In this document: positions 13,200-24,975 of the stretch, piece by piece
Numbering within the stretch: position 1 is the first letter of the stretch
Layout: each line of letters starts with the position of its first letter
Assembly: GCF_047675955.1 (NCBI RefSeq)
Contig: NC_132911.1
Coordinates: 75,301,133-75,365,132 of the forward strand
Length of the DNA stretch: 64,000 nucleotides
Origin: Chlorocebus sabaeus
Lineage: Eukaryota; Chordata; Mammalia; Primates; Cercopithecidae
Direction: 5' to 3'
Made by a program: the position numbers and the translations under genes
Notes under the pieces: generated by a model
What the model was told of the DNA's origin: nothing
What the model saw: the letters and a program-made list of their open reading frames with translations, nothing else
The model's database searches: none

Positions 13200-13800
13200 G
13201 CCTGAAACTCACATTCAATTTACAAATTCTATTGATTCTAATTCCAAATATACCCTAAATCTGACCACATATCATCAGTTGCCCAGAGAAAACCCTGGTC
13301 AGATTACACTCCTTTCACCTGGACTACTAGAATAACCCTCTAATTTGCCTTCCTGCCTCTATTTTGCTCTCTGTATAGTTCATCCTCCACACAGCAGCCT
13401 TCCTTACACACAAATCAGATCATGTCGCTTTTCTGCTCAAAAACTAAAGCAAGCAAACAAAAGCCACCTTTAGTGACATCTCATTACAACCAGAATAAAA
13501 TCCTACTCTTTACCTGGTCAACAAAGTCCCATGCCCCACACCCAGCCCTGGCTCTGTTCTTTCCTTCTTGTTCACTATTATCCACATTTCTTTCTTCCCT
13601 CCTTCTTGCCAAGCTTGCTCCCTTTGAACTTGCTGTTCCTTTTGTGTAAACCACTCCCTCCTCACCCCAGTTTTTACAAGTATATTACCTTTTCATTGTT
13701 TACGTCTTAACTCAAATGACACCCCCTTCAAGGGGCCCTCTTTGGCTAACTATAATAGCACTCACTGCTTCGCACACAGCCCTGTCTGCCAAATTTTACC
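13200..13800 (+). repeat. L2 LINE, sense
   Basis: L2 order is clear: 'tcacctggactactagaataaccctctaatttgccttcctgcctc' (about 13316-13361), 'cagatcatgtcgcttttctgctcaaaa', 'ctttacctggtcaacaaagtccc', 'cctttgaacttgctgttcc', and 'caaatgacacccccttcaaggggccctct'. The 75-codon ORF across it is decayed repeat sequence. Confidence 0.8.
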
Positions 13801-13932
13801 TGAATTTGATTTTTAACTATTTGTCAATAATTTATACACATGCACCATACGTGGGAGCAGAAAAATGTCTAGTTTTATATTTTCAATCAAAATAATATGT
13901 GCGTAATTTAAAACTCAATTCTATAAAAACTG

Positions 13933-14232
13933 TTGTCCAGGTGTGGTGACTCATACCTGTAATCCCAGCACGTTGGGAGGCAGAGGCAGGTAGATTGCCT
14001 GAGGTCAGGAGTTCGAGACCAGGCTGGCCAACATAGTGAAACCCCGTCTTTACTAAAAATACAAAAATTATCTGGGCATGGTGGCGGGCACCTGTAATCC
14101 CTGCTACTTAGGAGGCTGAGGCAGGAGAATCACTTGAACCCGGGAGGCAGAGGTTGCAGTGAGCCGAGATCACACCACTATACTCTAGCCTGGGTGACAA
14201 GAACAAAATTCTGTCTCAAAAAGAAAAAAAAA
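13933..14232 (+). mobile_element. Full-length Alu (AluS-like)
   Basis: Both monomers are present, from 'ccaggtgtggtgactcatacctgtaatcccagcac' to 'ctgtctcaaaaagaaaaaaaa', with the middle A-rich 'actaaaaatacaaaaatta' linker. Subfamily is a guess from general divergence. Confidence 0.92.
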
Positions 14233-14559
14233 TTGTTGTGTAGAGGGGAGTCTCCTGTCTTCCTCTCATCTTGCTTTCCCCTACCCAGAGAAAAACGCTT
14301 CTCACTTTTCAGCTGAATTTTTGTTATGCTGTTCTTTGTTGATCTTTCATGTTTTAGATGTTATTTGTTGACTTGTCACCATGGAAGATGAGGATTTGTC
14401 TCCTTCATCTCACTCCCACCCCCAACACATTCGCACACAAATACTGCCAGTCCTGGCTTTCTTCCAGGATGCGTATATCCTGATTTTTGTTGGATCAATG
14501 TTTGGAATTTACATTACTCCTCCTGTATGTAAGCTCTTCTATCATGAAGTAGTATTCCC

Positions 14560-17105
14560 ATTTTTAAAAATTATACATATTTAAGATGTACAACATGATA
14601 TTTTGATAGGCACATATATAGTGAAACGATTACTGTAGTCAAATTAATCTATTCATCATCTTCTCTAGTTACTTTTTGTTTGTTTTGTAGTAGAGTATCT
14701 AAAACCTACTCTCCGCAAATTTTCAGTATACAATGTAATATAATTGACTGTAGTATTCAAGCTATACACTAGATGTCTAGACTTGTTCATCCTATAGAAC
14801 TACAAGCTTTCACCTACACCCTTTACCTACCTCTCCCAGTTTCCTCCCCTTCCTTGCCCCTGGTAACCACATTCTACTCTTTCTATGCATTTGACTTTTA
14901 AAGAAAATATTCCATATATAAATAAGATTATGCAGTAGTTAACTTTCTGTGTCTGGCTTATTTCACTTAGTATAATTTGCTCAAAGTTGTTGAAAATAAC
15001 AGGATTACTTTTTTTAAGGCTGAATTATATTCCATTGTGTATATATACTACAGTTTCTTTATTCATTATCTGTCAATGGACACTGAAGTTGTTTCTATGG
15101 CTTGGCTATTGTGAATAATGCTGCAATGAACATGGGAGTGCAGATACGTCTACAAGGTGGTAATTTCATTTTATTTGGTTGTATACCCAGCAAACGGATT
15201 GCTAGGTCATATGGCGATTCTATTCATATGGCAGTACTATTTTTAATTTTCTGAGGAACTTTCATACTGTTTTCCACAATGGTTGTACCACCTTACATTC
15301 TCATCAATAGCCTACAAAGGTTTCCTTTTCTCCACACTTTCATCAACACTTGTTATTTCTTGACTTTTTGGTAACAGATGTCCTAACAGGTGTAAGGTGA
15401 TATCTTGTTGTGGTTTTGACTTGCATTTCCCCGATGATTAGTGATGTTTATTATTTTATATACATGTTGGCCATTTGTATGTCTGTTTTTGAAAAATGTC
15501 TGTTTAGGTCCTCTGCTCATTTTTTAATTGGGTTCTTCGTTATTTTCCTATTGAGTTATGTGAACGTCTTATATTTTGGATATTAACCAATTATCAGATA
15601 TATGGTTTGTGAATATTTTCTGCCTATCTGTAGGCTGCCTTTTCATTTTATTGATTGTTTTATCTGTTGTGCAGAGCTTTTAGTTTAATGTAGTCCCACT
15701 TGTTTATTTTTGCTTTTATTGCCTTTGCCTTTTTTGTCCTTTCCAAAAAAATCATCACCAAGACCGATGTCAAGGAGTTTTTCTGCTGTTTTCTTCTAGG
15801 ATTTGTATGGTATCAAGTCTTACATTTAGATCTTTAATCCATTTGGAGTTTTTTTGTGTGTCTGGTCTAAGATAAGAATTCAGTTTTATTCTTTTGCATA
15901 TGGATATCCAGCTTTCCCAGCACCATTTATTGAAGAGACTATCCTTTCCTTATTGGTCTTATTGGTGGTCTTGTTGAAAATTAGTTGACCATATGTGCTT
16001 GGGTTTATTTCTGGACTCTCTATCCTGTTCCACTGGTTTATGTGTCTGTTTTCAGGCCAGTACCATGTTCTTTTGATTATTATAACTTTGTAATATACTT
16101 TGAAATCAGGACGTGTGATGCCTCCAACTTTGCTTTTCTTTCTCAAAATTGTTTTGGCTATTTGGAGACTTTTGTGGTTCTATATAAATTTTAGAATTGT
16201 TTTTCACTATTTCTGGGGACAATGCCATTACAATTTTGACAAGAATCATATTGAATGTGTAAGTTGCTTTGAGTAGTATGGACATTTTAACAATATTAAT
16301 CCCTCCAATCCACAAACACAAGATACCTTTTCATTTATTTGTGTCTTCGTTATTTCTTTCATCAATGTTTCATATAATTTTCAATGTACAGATCTTTTAC
16401 TTCCTTAGTTAAATTTGTCTCTAAGCATTTCATTCTTTTTGATGCTATTGTAAATGAAATTGCTTTCTTGATTTCTTTTTCAAATAGATTATTATTAGCA
16501 TAAAAAGTGCAGCTGATATTTACTTGCTGATTTTGTATCCTACCACTTTACTGAATTAATTGATTGGTTCTAACTTTTTTTGGGGGAGTCTTTAAGGGGT
16601 TTTCTACATATAGCATCATATCACCAGCAAACAGAAATACTTTTTACTTCTTCCTTTCCAAGTTTGATACCCTCTATTTATCTTTCTTCTCTGACTGCTC
16701 TTGTGAATACTTCCAGTACTATTTTGAACAGAGGTGGTATGGTGAGAATGGGGATCCTTGCCTTGTACCAGATCTTAGAGGAAAAGCCTTTAGGTTTTCT
16801 TCATTGATTATGATGTTAGCTGTAGGCCTTTTATAAATGGCCTTTATTATGTTGAGGAAATTTCCTTCTATACCTATTTCATTGAGAATTTTTACCATGA
16901 GAGAATGCTGAACTTTGTTAAATGTTATTCTTGTACCTGTTGAGGTGATCAGTGCTTTTGAAGTGTCATTGTTTTAATGTGGTGTATCATATTTATTGAC
17001 TTGAAATGTTAAATCAACCTTGAATCATAGAGATAACCCTCACTTGGTCATGGTGTATAATCTTTTTGATGTGTTGTTGAATTAAGTTGAGTCCTTTTAA
17101 TAATT
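14560..17105 (-). mobile_element. 5'-truncated L1 fragment, antisense (ORF2 3' half and 3' UTR)
   Basis: This is about 2.5 kb of L1 in reverse orientation. Read from the right, the ORF2 region contains the reverse complements of familiar blocks: near 16565-16640 the 'catcatatcaccagcaaacag' segment, near 15895-15990 the 'catatggatatccagctttcccagcaccatttattgaa' segment, and near 15060-15140 the 'ggctattgtgaataatgctgcaatgaacatg' segment. The 3' UTR part lies at 14560-15000. Reading frames are broken by many stops, so no intact reverse transcriptase is encoded. L1-like text fades at about 17105. Divergence suggests an old primate or L1M subfamily rather than an L1PA. Confidence 0.9.
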
Positions 17106-17469
17106 CAATTCTGTGCTCTTCTCTATTTGTTTACCTCTTCTTTGCATATGTTCAGATGTATCTGTTATTTTATCAATTCCCTCATCTTCATGAAAGTGTT
17201 CCTGGAGCCTTCTGACCTTCTCCAATCTGGACTGTCATGCCTAGGGCATAACTATCATTCTAGAATTTCCTTTTCCATAAGCACCAGAAATTATATTCAT
17301 CTTTCTCCTATTTGGATTATCTAGTTTGTAAAGGAGGTTTGCTTCCTAAATTTAATGGAACACACCCTCTGTTAGCTTCCTGAGAAAGGATTGGGAAATC
17401 AACCTGATTGGAAAGTTAACTTTTTGAGAATTCACTTGTCTGAAAATGTTTTAAATTTAATTGAAATAT

Positions 17470-18330
17470 TTAATTTTCCTACTTACAAAGTTTAGTAGGC
17501 TGGGAATTATTTGTCATCTAGGAATTTGAGGCCACTGCTTTACTACCTTCTAGAAATACATGTTCCAATTGAGAAGTCTCAAGTCATGACCTAGGCTTTG
17601 TATGTGGTCTGTTTTTTCTCTCTAGGAGTTTATAGGGGCCATCTTTTTTGTGTTCTGAGATTTCCAAATAATATCCATTGGTGTGAATTGTTTTTATTCT
17701 TTTTGTTAGTTAATCATTGAGCTCTTTCAATCCGAAAACTCATGCCCTAGGAAATATCGTAGAATTATTGGCCTAAATTTTAGCCTTTATTGTCCCTCCT
17801 TTCTTTCTGAAACTCTAATTATCTGGGTGTTGGACAACCAGAACTATAACTTCTCATTTTCTTATATTTTCTATACTTCTCTATTTTCCATCTCTTCTTA
17901 CTCTCTTCTCTGGGAGAATTCAACAATTTTATTTTCAAATCTTCTTGAGTTTTATTTTCCAGTTATCTTACTTTTTATTTCCAAGGGCTCCTTTTTGTTG
18001 TTAGATGTTCTTTTAAAAGAAAAAAAAATTATTGTTGTTTTCTTATCTTGTTTCATGGCTTCAGTATCTTCTCTTATTTCTCGTTTCATATTAATGGGAG
18101 TTTATTTTTGTTTTTTTTGACATTTGCTTTTCTTTGATCTCTGTTTCCTGCAAGTTGCTTTTCTTTTCATTGGTTTCTACATTTCTTGAGAAGCTTTCCT
18201 CAGACTCTTCGTAATTCTTAACTGTTGGCTTATATTTAAGAGTAGGGCATTAACTTTGTTAATGACTTGTTGCCCATGGTTTTTACTTTAGTTAAATGAC
18301 TTGTTGCCCGTAGTTTTTACTTTGGAGTGA
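17470..18330. repeat. Probable old interspersed repeat, family not named
   Basis: Pyrimidine-rich text such as 'ggacaaccagaactataac', 'tattttccatctcttctta' and 'tttccaagggctccttttt' recalls a dispersed repeat that I cannot identify with confidence. Near its end, about 30 bp are tandemly duplicated at 18261-18290 and 18295-18324. Confidence 0.4.
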
Positions 18331-18917
18331 TCAGATTGAGTTCTCTCCTTAGGAGGTCCCCAGATATAAGCGATTTAGATCTTTCCTTTGGGACTGGTCT
18401 GAATACTTAGTGAAACCAATTCAGGCTTCTGCCTGGATGATCACTGGCTGACAGTGTTCTGGGAACCCTAATGAGGAAAAGTTATGGAGGAAGGGAGGAA
18501 GGGAGCAAGGGCAGTTATCCCAGCATTCAGCATGAGTGTTTTATAATCTGCCTGTTATCAAAATGGTGCCTGCTTCTTCAGCACACCCCAGGGCTTCTCC
18601 TACAATCCATAGTCTACTTGTTTTACTGACTATGTAGAGCTGACTATGTAGAGTGGAGAAAAGGGTCTTACTGCATCTTATACTGACTTGTACCCAATCC
18701 TCCTTATGGTAGCCATACTTGTACCTCCACTTGCAGAAGTACCTGGTATCATCAATTGCTAAGATGTTGGGGATGGGAGGAGTTGGGTGGTGTAAGCTGG
18801 ATTGCTTTTCAGCTTTCCTTACTGCCAACGTAGGATTCAGCTTTCTCATATCTGCTAAGTGAGTTACTAATGTTCTCCGTGGTTTAGATTTTTTTCCCCT
18901 ACTTTTAAAATTTGTTA

Positions 18918-19222
18918 AGGCTGAGTGTAGTGTCTCATGCCTATAATCCCAGCACTTTGGGAGGCCAAGGTGGGAGCATCGCTTGAGCTCAGGAGTTTGA
19001 GACCTGTCTGGGCAATAGAGTGACTATCTTCCTAAAATTAAAAAAAAAAAAAAAAATAGCTAGGCATGGTGGCAAGTGCCTGTAGTCTCAGCTACTCAGA
19101 GGCTGAGGCAGGAGGATTGGTTGAGCCTGCCAAGTCAAGGATGCAGACAGCCATGATTGCATCACTGCACCCGAGTCTGGGTGACAGAGTGAGAACCTGT
19201 CTCTAAATTAATTAAATAATTA
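18918..19222 (+). mobile_element. Old Alu (AluJ-like)
   Basis: It runs from 'ggctgagtgtagtgtctcatgcctataatcccagcactttggg' (18918 on) through an A18 middle linker to 'gggtgacagagtgagaacctgtctct', then an AT-rich tail of TAAT units. Many substitutions suggest a J-type element. Confidence 0.9.
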
Positions 19223-19374
19223 ATTAAAATGTGTTACTGTTTTCCTATTACCTGCTTTTCTTCATTCTTGGGGATTTATGTCTTAGAAAAAACTCTTTAC
19301 TGGTGCTCTAGGGGATTTATAGAGAAAGCAAAAATGAATGCATATGTTCAGTCAGCCATCTTTTCATTTATTTA

Positions 19375-19505
19375 CACTTCTATGCACACATAATTTCCTT
19401 AAGTGTGGGAATTCTGTCTGCCTTGTTTACTGTTTCATCTATGCCCGTAGTACCTGGCACATACTAGATGCATGATAAATATTTATTGAGTGACTGATTA
19501 CTAGC
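19375..19505 (+). repeat. L2 3' terminus
   Basis: 'gtgtgggaattctgtctgccttgtttactgtttcatctatgcc' (about 19403-19445) followed by 'tacctggcacatactagatgc' and 'aaatatttattgagtgact' is the standard L2 3' end. Confidence 0.8.
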
Positions 19506-20675
19506 TAACAGACCAGCTGACTAACTTTGTTGGTTAGATTTCTGAACCATCTATAAGCTGCAAAATTTTAAAATGATGGTGGTGTGGACACACCTACAAT
19601 GAACTATTTCTGAAAGGCAGGACATGTAGGGTTTCTTTAAATATACTTTCATCCTATTGAGTACTCTTTTACATTTTTAAATTAATTGTTCTGTTTATTT
19701 TGGTTAGGAATTTAAAAGGGAAATATGAACTGGTATTAAGATAACAGTATACTTAGGGAAGAATATGACATAGCTAGAACGCAGTAGATGGTGGCTTTTT
19801 TTTTTTTAGCCTAAAACTGAGCTTTTTATTCCTTTTTCCTGTTCCATTTAAATACATACATCATATGAATATAGTGATTTCAAGTCTGTTCTAATTCCTT
19901 AATTTCCTTGCTATTTGGTCGCTCCCTGTTGTCAGGATGGCAAATTCCTAGCACAGTTTTTAAGGACTCAATTTTGTCCCATAAATTATTTTAAATATTT
20001 TTGTACATAAAATGAAATTAATATTCCTATAATGATAATGCCCTAGCCAGTCCAGCTTTAAAGTTTTCAGTGGAAGGAAAATATAACAATCTGTAAGAAA
20101 AAAGAAAGAAAGCAAAGGAAATCATTTTTATTTCACAAACCAGGGCCATGTTTCCTCAAGTAGCCTTGTGTGCATGTATTAATTAATTTAATAACATTCA
20201 CCAAGCACCTGCTATGTGCTAAACCCTGGAAACTATGCCCTGTTTAAGCATTCATTCCACACTCATTCAATTAAATTGATTTGAAATTAACTTTTCTGTT
20301 GCTATTTTTTTTCTCCATGGGAGCTTTACCATAGCAGTAAACATTTTCATCCACATACCATTTTGGTAAGGTGTGTACCACTGCATCCATTTAATAGCTA
20401 GCTAGTCATAAATTATAAATTGAGAGAATTAGTATTGTGACAACAAAGGACCTAGAGAAAGCCCATGTTGAAAGCTGAATTAGAATTCACTTGAATCTCT
20501 GGTGCATTTGTTTTAATCTGGTGAATAGTACCCTTGACTATAGAGAGGTGTTAATAATTCTACACACTTAAGGAAAAGAATAGCATTTCAACCTTGAATA
20601 ATGATAGACACAAAATCCAAGAATATACAAAAATGGAATAGGAAATCAGGGTTGCCATATATTGCTTTAAGAAGT

Positions 20676-20841
20676 TTTTTTTTTTTTTTTTTTTTGAGAT
20701 GGAGTCTAGCTCTGTCACCAAGCTGAAGAGCAATAGCGTGATCTGGTCTCACTGCAACCTCCGCCTCCCAGGTTCAAGCAATTCTCCTGCCTCAGCCTCC
20801 TGAGTAGCTGGGATTACAGGTGCGTGCCACCACGCCCTGCT

Positions 20842-20886
<45 letters not shown>

Positions 20887-21002
20887 TAGAGATGAGGTTT
20901 CACAATGTTGGTCAGGCTGGTCTCTAACTCCTGACCTTGTGATCTGCCTTCCTCGACCTCCCAAAGTGCTGGGATTTCAGGGGTGAGCCACCGCACCCAA
21001 CC
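20676..21002 (-). mobile_element. Alu, antisense, with expanded internal poly-T
   Basis: It starts with the antisense tail T23 and 'gagatggagtctagctctgtcacc', and ends near 'gggtgagccaccgcaccca'. The middle A-rich linker, antisense here, has grown to about 42 T (20843-20884), unusually long for an Alu linker. Confidence 0.93.
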
Positions 21003-24000
21003 TTAAGAAGATCTTAATGTGAAATGTCTAATTTTTTTTTCCTTTTCACGTGTAAGTCACTCAGGGGTTGATAATAGGCATAATTTTGGAAAATTCTAAA
21101 TACAGAGCTTAAAGGTGTGGGCCCTCCTGTTTAATAGTCTTCAATAATTAATCATGAATACATTTATTTGTGGTGAGTTCAGTCATCCATATTTGTGTCC
21201 ATTTTTAGGTTTATCGAATACAATGTATCCTAAAAGACACAGGTATACTATGACGATACTGCAAATTTAAAATGCATAGAGTCTGCATATCCGAAAACAT
21301 TGTCTTTTTCCTTTAGAATTTCTAAGTCAAAGGCTGTCATTCTTTTAAAAAGGCTGGGATTCTTGGGCAGGTTTTTGGATCATTGTTTTGAATAGCAAAT
21401 TCTTTTTTTTTTTTTTTTTTTTACTTTGTTTTTGTCCTGTCCCTCCTTCACCTTCTCCTTACCCATTCCCCTGCATCCACTCTCTACAAGCAGGGAAAAT
21501 CCTCCTCTCAGGGGAGGACAGGAAGGAAAGTGAACAGCAATCCCGAGAGGCCGAAGCTAATGGGGGCTTGCAGATCTTTCAGCAGAGGTTGTCAATGATA
21601 ATCGTGCAGCAGAGGGCTCCTCTATGGGCGCTCTGACCTCTTGGTAAACTATTTGTTTCTCCTTGTATTGATTAAAAAAACAAGCCACCAGCCTGTACTC
21701 TCTATCAACCAGGGTGTTGTTTTAAAGAATCTTCCACATTTAAAACATACTAACTCAAAATTCCCAGATCCTTAGCTTTGCTTTACTCTGTATTTCAGGT
21801 GAACCAGATCATTGATAATATTAAAACATAATCCCTGAAAGAGGCAGAGGATACTTTCCAGCTTTATATTTTTTGAAAGAACGTGAATCACATATTTCAA
21901 TAATCAGTATAGTACCCCAAATATTAAACCATCTAAAACAAGCATACCTCTTAATTATGAGTATCTGAAGACCACAAAATGTTTAATCGTACTTACATTT
22001 GGGTTGCAGAAAGGAATTCTGTTTTAAGTATTTGAACAAACTGAAGCTATTGTTTTCCTTAGTATGTGTTATAGAGTCTACTTTTTTTCCTTCACACCAT
22101 AGTATACTAAAGTAAAACCCAAGGACCCAAGGCAATTTGATCGCTTGCAAGTATGAATCTAGATAAACCTTACAGTAGAGAGAAACCTCCAGGTTGTATA
22201 CCTATTGACATTGCTTAATAAAAACTTCTAGAATAATGGTGCTTCTGGTTGTGTTTCCAATAGCAATGTGATTGTAGTGCACAGTGGATTAAGTTACTGA
22301 TCCTTTGAATTCTGACCTTCTGTTTAAAACAGCTTTAGAGGTTACTCTTTTTTTTCTTTTTTTTTTTCTTTTCTTTTCTTTCCGATTTGGGAGACTGGAG
22401 GAAGAAAAAGTTAATGCTGCTTGAAGGAAGAAAAAAATTCTATAGGTTGTTAGGTTTGGGGGCTCCCTCTCCCCAATCTCTGGCAATTCCTTTTAATAAT
22501 AATGGAACTTCTTGATTCTGAATACTTAAACTATACATCCAAATGCATCAGGAAATGTGGAGTGCACTTTTACTATAATTATTTCCTCAGTGAATAAATC
22601 AAGTGTTTATGATATAATAACTATTAAAAACAAAGCACATCATACTGGGTGACTGAAATTAAGAAAGGTAAAATGTAATAAATTGATATAACTATGAAAC
22701 AAGACATGCATATAATTGTTGTAAACTCGGACTCTGCTTTTCAATATAAAGAATAAGTTGGGATATTTATAATCTCTAGGAAAATAATTAACCTTTTTGA
22801 AGATGTAAGGAGAAAAATCCCATATCTCCTGATCTGAGCATTTCAAGTTCAAGGATTTTTTCTCTATTGACCATTTAATGTGCTTTTATTTTTGAATCTG
22901 CTTGCAGTATGTGCTCAGAAATAATCAGCTACTATAAAGTGATTTTTTTCTCTTCCATGTTAAATATATTATTTTGGTATATAACAATATGTATCACTTC
23001 AAATATCACACATTTTTCTGGATTTTTGTTAACTTTATGGGCTATCACCTTGCTTCAAAATGATGATACAATGAGGAGACATTAATGTCCCGTTGCTCCA
23101 TCTACCGTTCAGAAGTGACTTTGATGGTGCTAGAAAAATGAGGCAGGTTCTAGAACAAATAGTGAGGGAAAAATCACTCATACTTAAAAAATCAGGATTC
23201 ACAAAAATGTAAAATGCCTAGCACAGTGCCTGGCATGTAGTAAACACTTCATAAATGCTAATTCCCGTCTTTCCTCCATGAGCTATTCATTGTTTCCAAA
23301 TAATTTAAAAACTGTGAACTCAGCTGTCATGAAATCTGAAAAACACAAAGCAAATTTCCAGATCCTCTTACATGTTTTGGGAGGCGCTGACAAGATTGGT
23401 TTTGCCCATGGCTTAGAGGAAAAAATCTTCAGGAAGAAACAACCTGGGTTTTCTAGGTTGTTTCATGTCAACAGAAACCCATTTTACAGCATGAGAAAGC
23501 AAAATAACATCGCTGAGATTAAACATATGCTTCCAGGACCAATTATTTATATATTTTTTGGCAGAAGGAAGAAAAAGTAACTGTTTGCCATTTTGGAAAA
23601 TCAGTTGATTTTAAAAGAGGAAACCTGTTTTGTCATTTTGTTTAAGTACCTATATTATCTCATCCCCTTTCCTTAAAAATCTGCCACTGCCCTTGCTATC
23701 ACTATTAGTTTCAAGAAGTGCTGCTCAAAGTTTCTACTAAGAATAATACACTAAAAAAAAAAAAATCCGATAGGCAGTCATTACTACATAGGATAACAAG
23801 TTTCCCACCCTACATAAATAAATGTTATTATTAATATGTAATAATCAACGTGCTCTTTAGGAAGTCAGGAAATAGGTTATATTTTCATATTGTGTTGGTA
23901 TAAAGACTTTAATGTGTATTAAAATAATTTTCCATGGTACAGCTAATAGTTAATTACCTCCTTAACTTTACTGTTAAAAGCTAATCATGTTGGAGTTTGA

Positions 24001-24845
24001 ATGGAAAACATTTCACAAAATAGTGGTAGACCTTCAATTTGGCAGGTTTAATATCATTCTTAAAATAAATAGAGGATGTTTTACTTGGTTACATTTCAGC
24101 AGAAGGCTCCTGGGAGCAGGACCCTCATTGTAGGTCTCGTGCTGGTGGGGAAAGAGCAGGTCATGGAAGTGACCACTCCAAATGCCAGCAAGGATCATAG
24201 TGTCAGCCATCCAGACACGGTTCCAAAGGCTCCATAAAGAAGCCAGGGAGGTAGTGCCATAGCATGGACCACAAGAAAAATAAATTTATATGAAATCAGG
24301 AAGACTGGAAGTATAGTATTTTGGGATACTCTATTTGCCATTCTACTTTGAACAGTTTGAATTACAAAATGTTGAATACTTTCACATATTGATTTTAATC
24401 ATGTGGAAGAAATAATGGCTAGGATTTTGCTTTTTTAAGAAAATGCGTTGGTCTTTAAGTGCTGGTTATATTTTGCAACTTACTGTACTGTTATTTTTGA
24501 GAAATAATCATCTCATAAAAAGCATAGAAACAAAGAGATTAGTAAACTGTTGGACCAGGTAATAGCATGCATGCTGACTTCTAAAGTTATTTCAAAGTAA
24601 ACACAAATAGAAGAAAAATAACTTCAAAGTGCCTCATTTATTGACAACTTCAAAACTGTAAAATAGCTTTATTTTCATTATTGGAATGAAAAGGAAAAGG
24701 GACACTCATATTTTATCCTTTGTTTTCTCAGTGTTTATTTGTTATACTTAATTTGATTAATCAATTGTTTACTCATGAAGATTTAGAAAAGTCCAAGTTA
24801 CCTTTTAGATTGTTGTAATGAGTTCCTTGTATCTGTCCTTGTCTC
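21003..24845. other. Mostly unique sequence upstream of EYA1
   Basis: No coding exon or named repeat of size is supported. 21388-21420 is a poly-T run. 21450-21640 is a more GC-rich block without a convincing ORF. 22345-22385 is a T/C-rich tract. A short L2 or MIR-type end ('agcacagtgcctggcatgtagtaaacac') lies at 23219-23250. The 100-codon ORF at 23278-23580 has no recognisable domain and begins next to that repeat, so I do not call it a gene. Confidence 0.5.
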
Positions 24846-24849
24846 TCTC

Positions 24850-24926
24850 TCATATATATACATATATATATAACATCTGTAATATGTATTAAATATTACA
24901 AATGTAATATAAATATCATGTATATA

Positions 24927-24973
<47 letters not shown>
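24850..24973. repeat. (TA)n and (CA)n microsatellite
   Basis: Alternating TA/CATA text from about 24850 merges into an uninterrupted CA run of about 18 units ending near 24973. It is probably length-polymorphic and capable of Z-DNA or cruciform structure. Confidence 0.95.

Positions 24974-24975
<2 letters not shown>

Noticed and set aside
15886..16836. ORFs of 70-90 codons on both strands
   Set aside because: They lie within the antisense L1 fragment. The minus-strand ones are pieces of decayed ORF2 broken by stops, and the plus-strand ones are their shadows.
23278..23580. 100-codon ORF with a basic C-terminus
   Set aside because: It starts beside an L2/MIR end in unique AT-rich DNA. No recognisable family or splice signal, and the length is within chance expectation for 64 kb.
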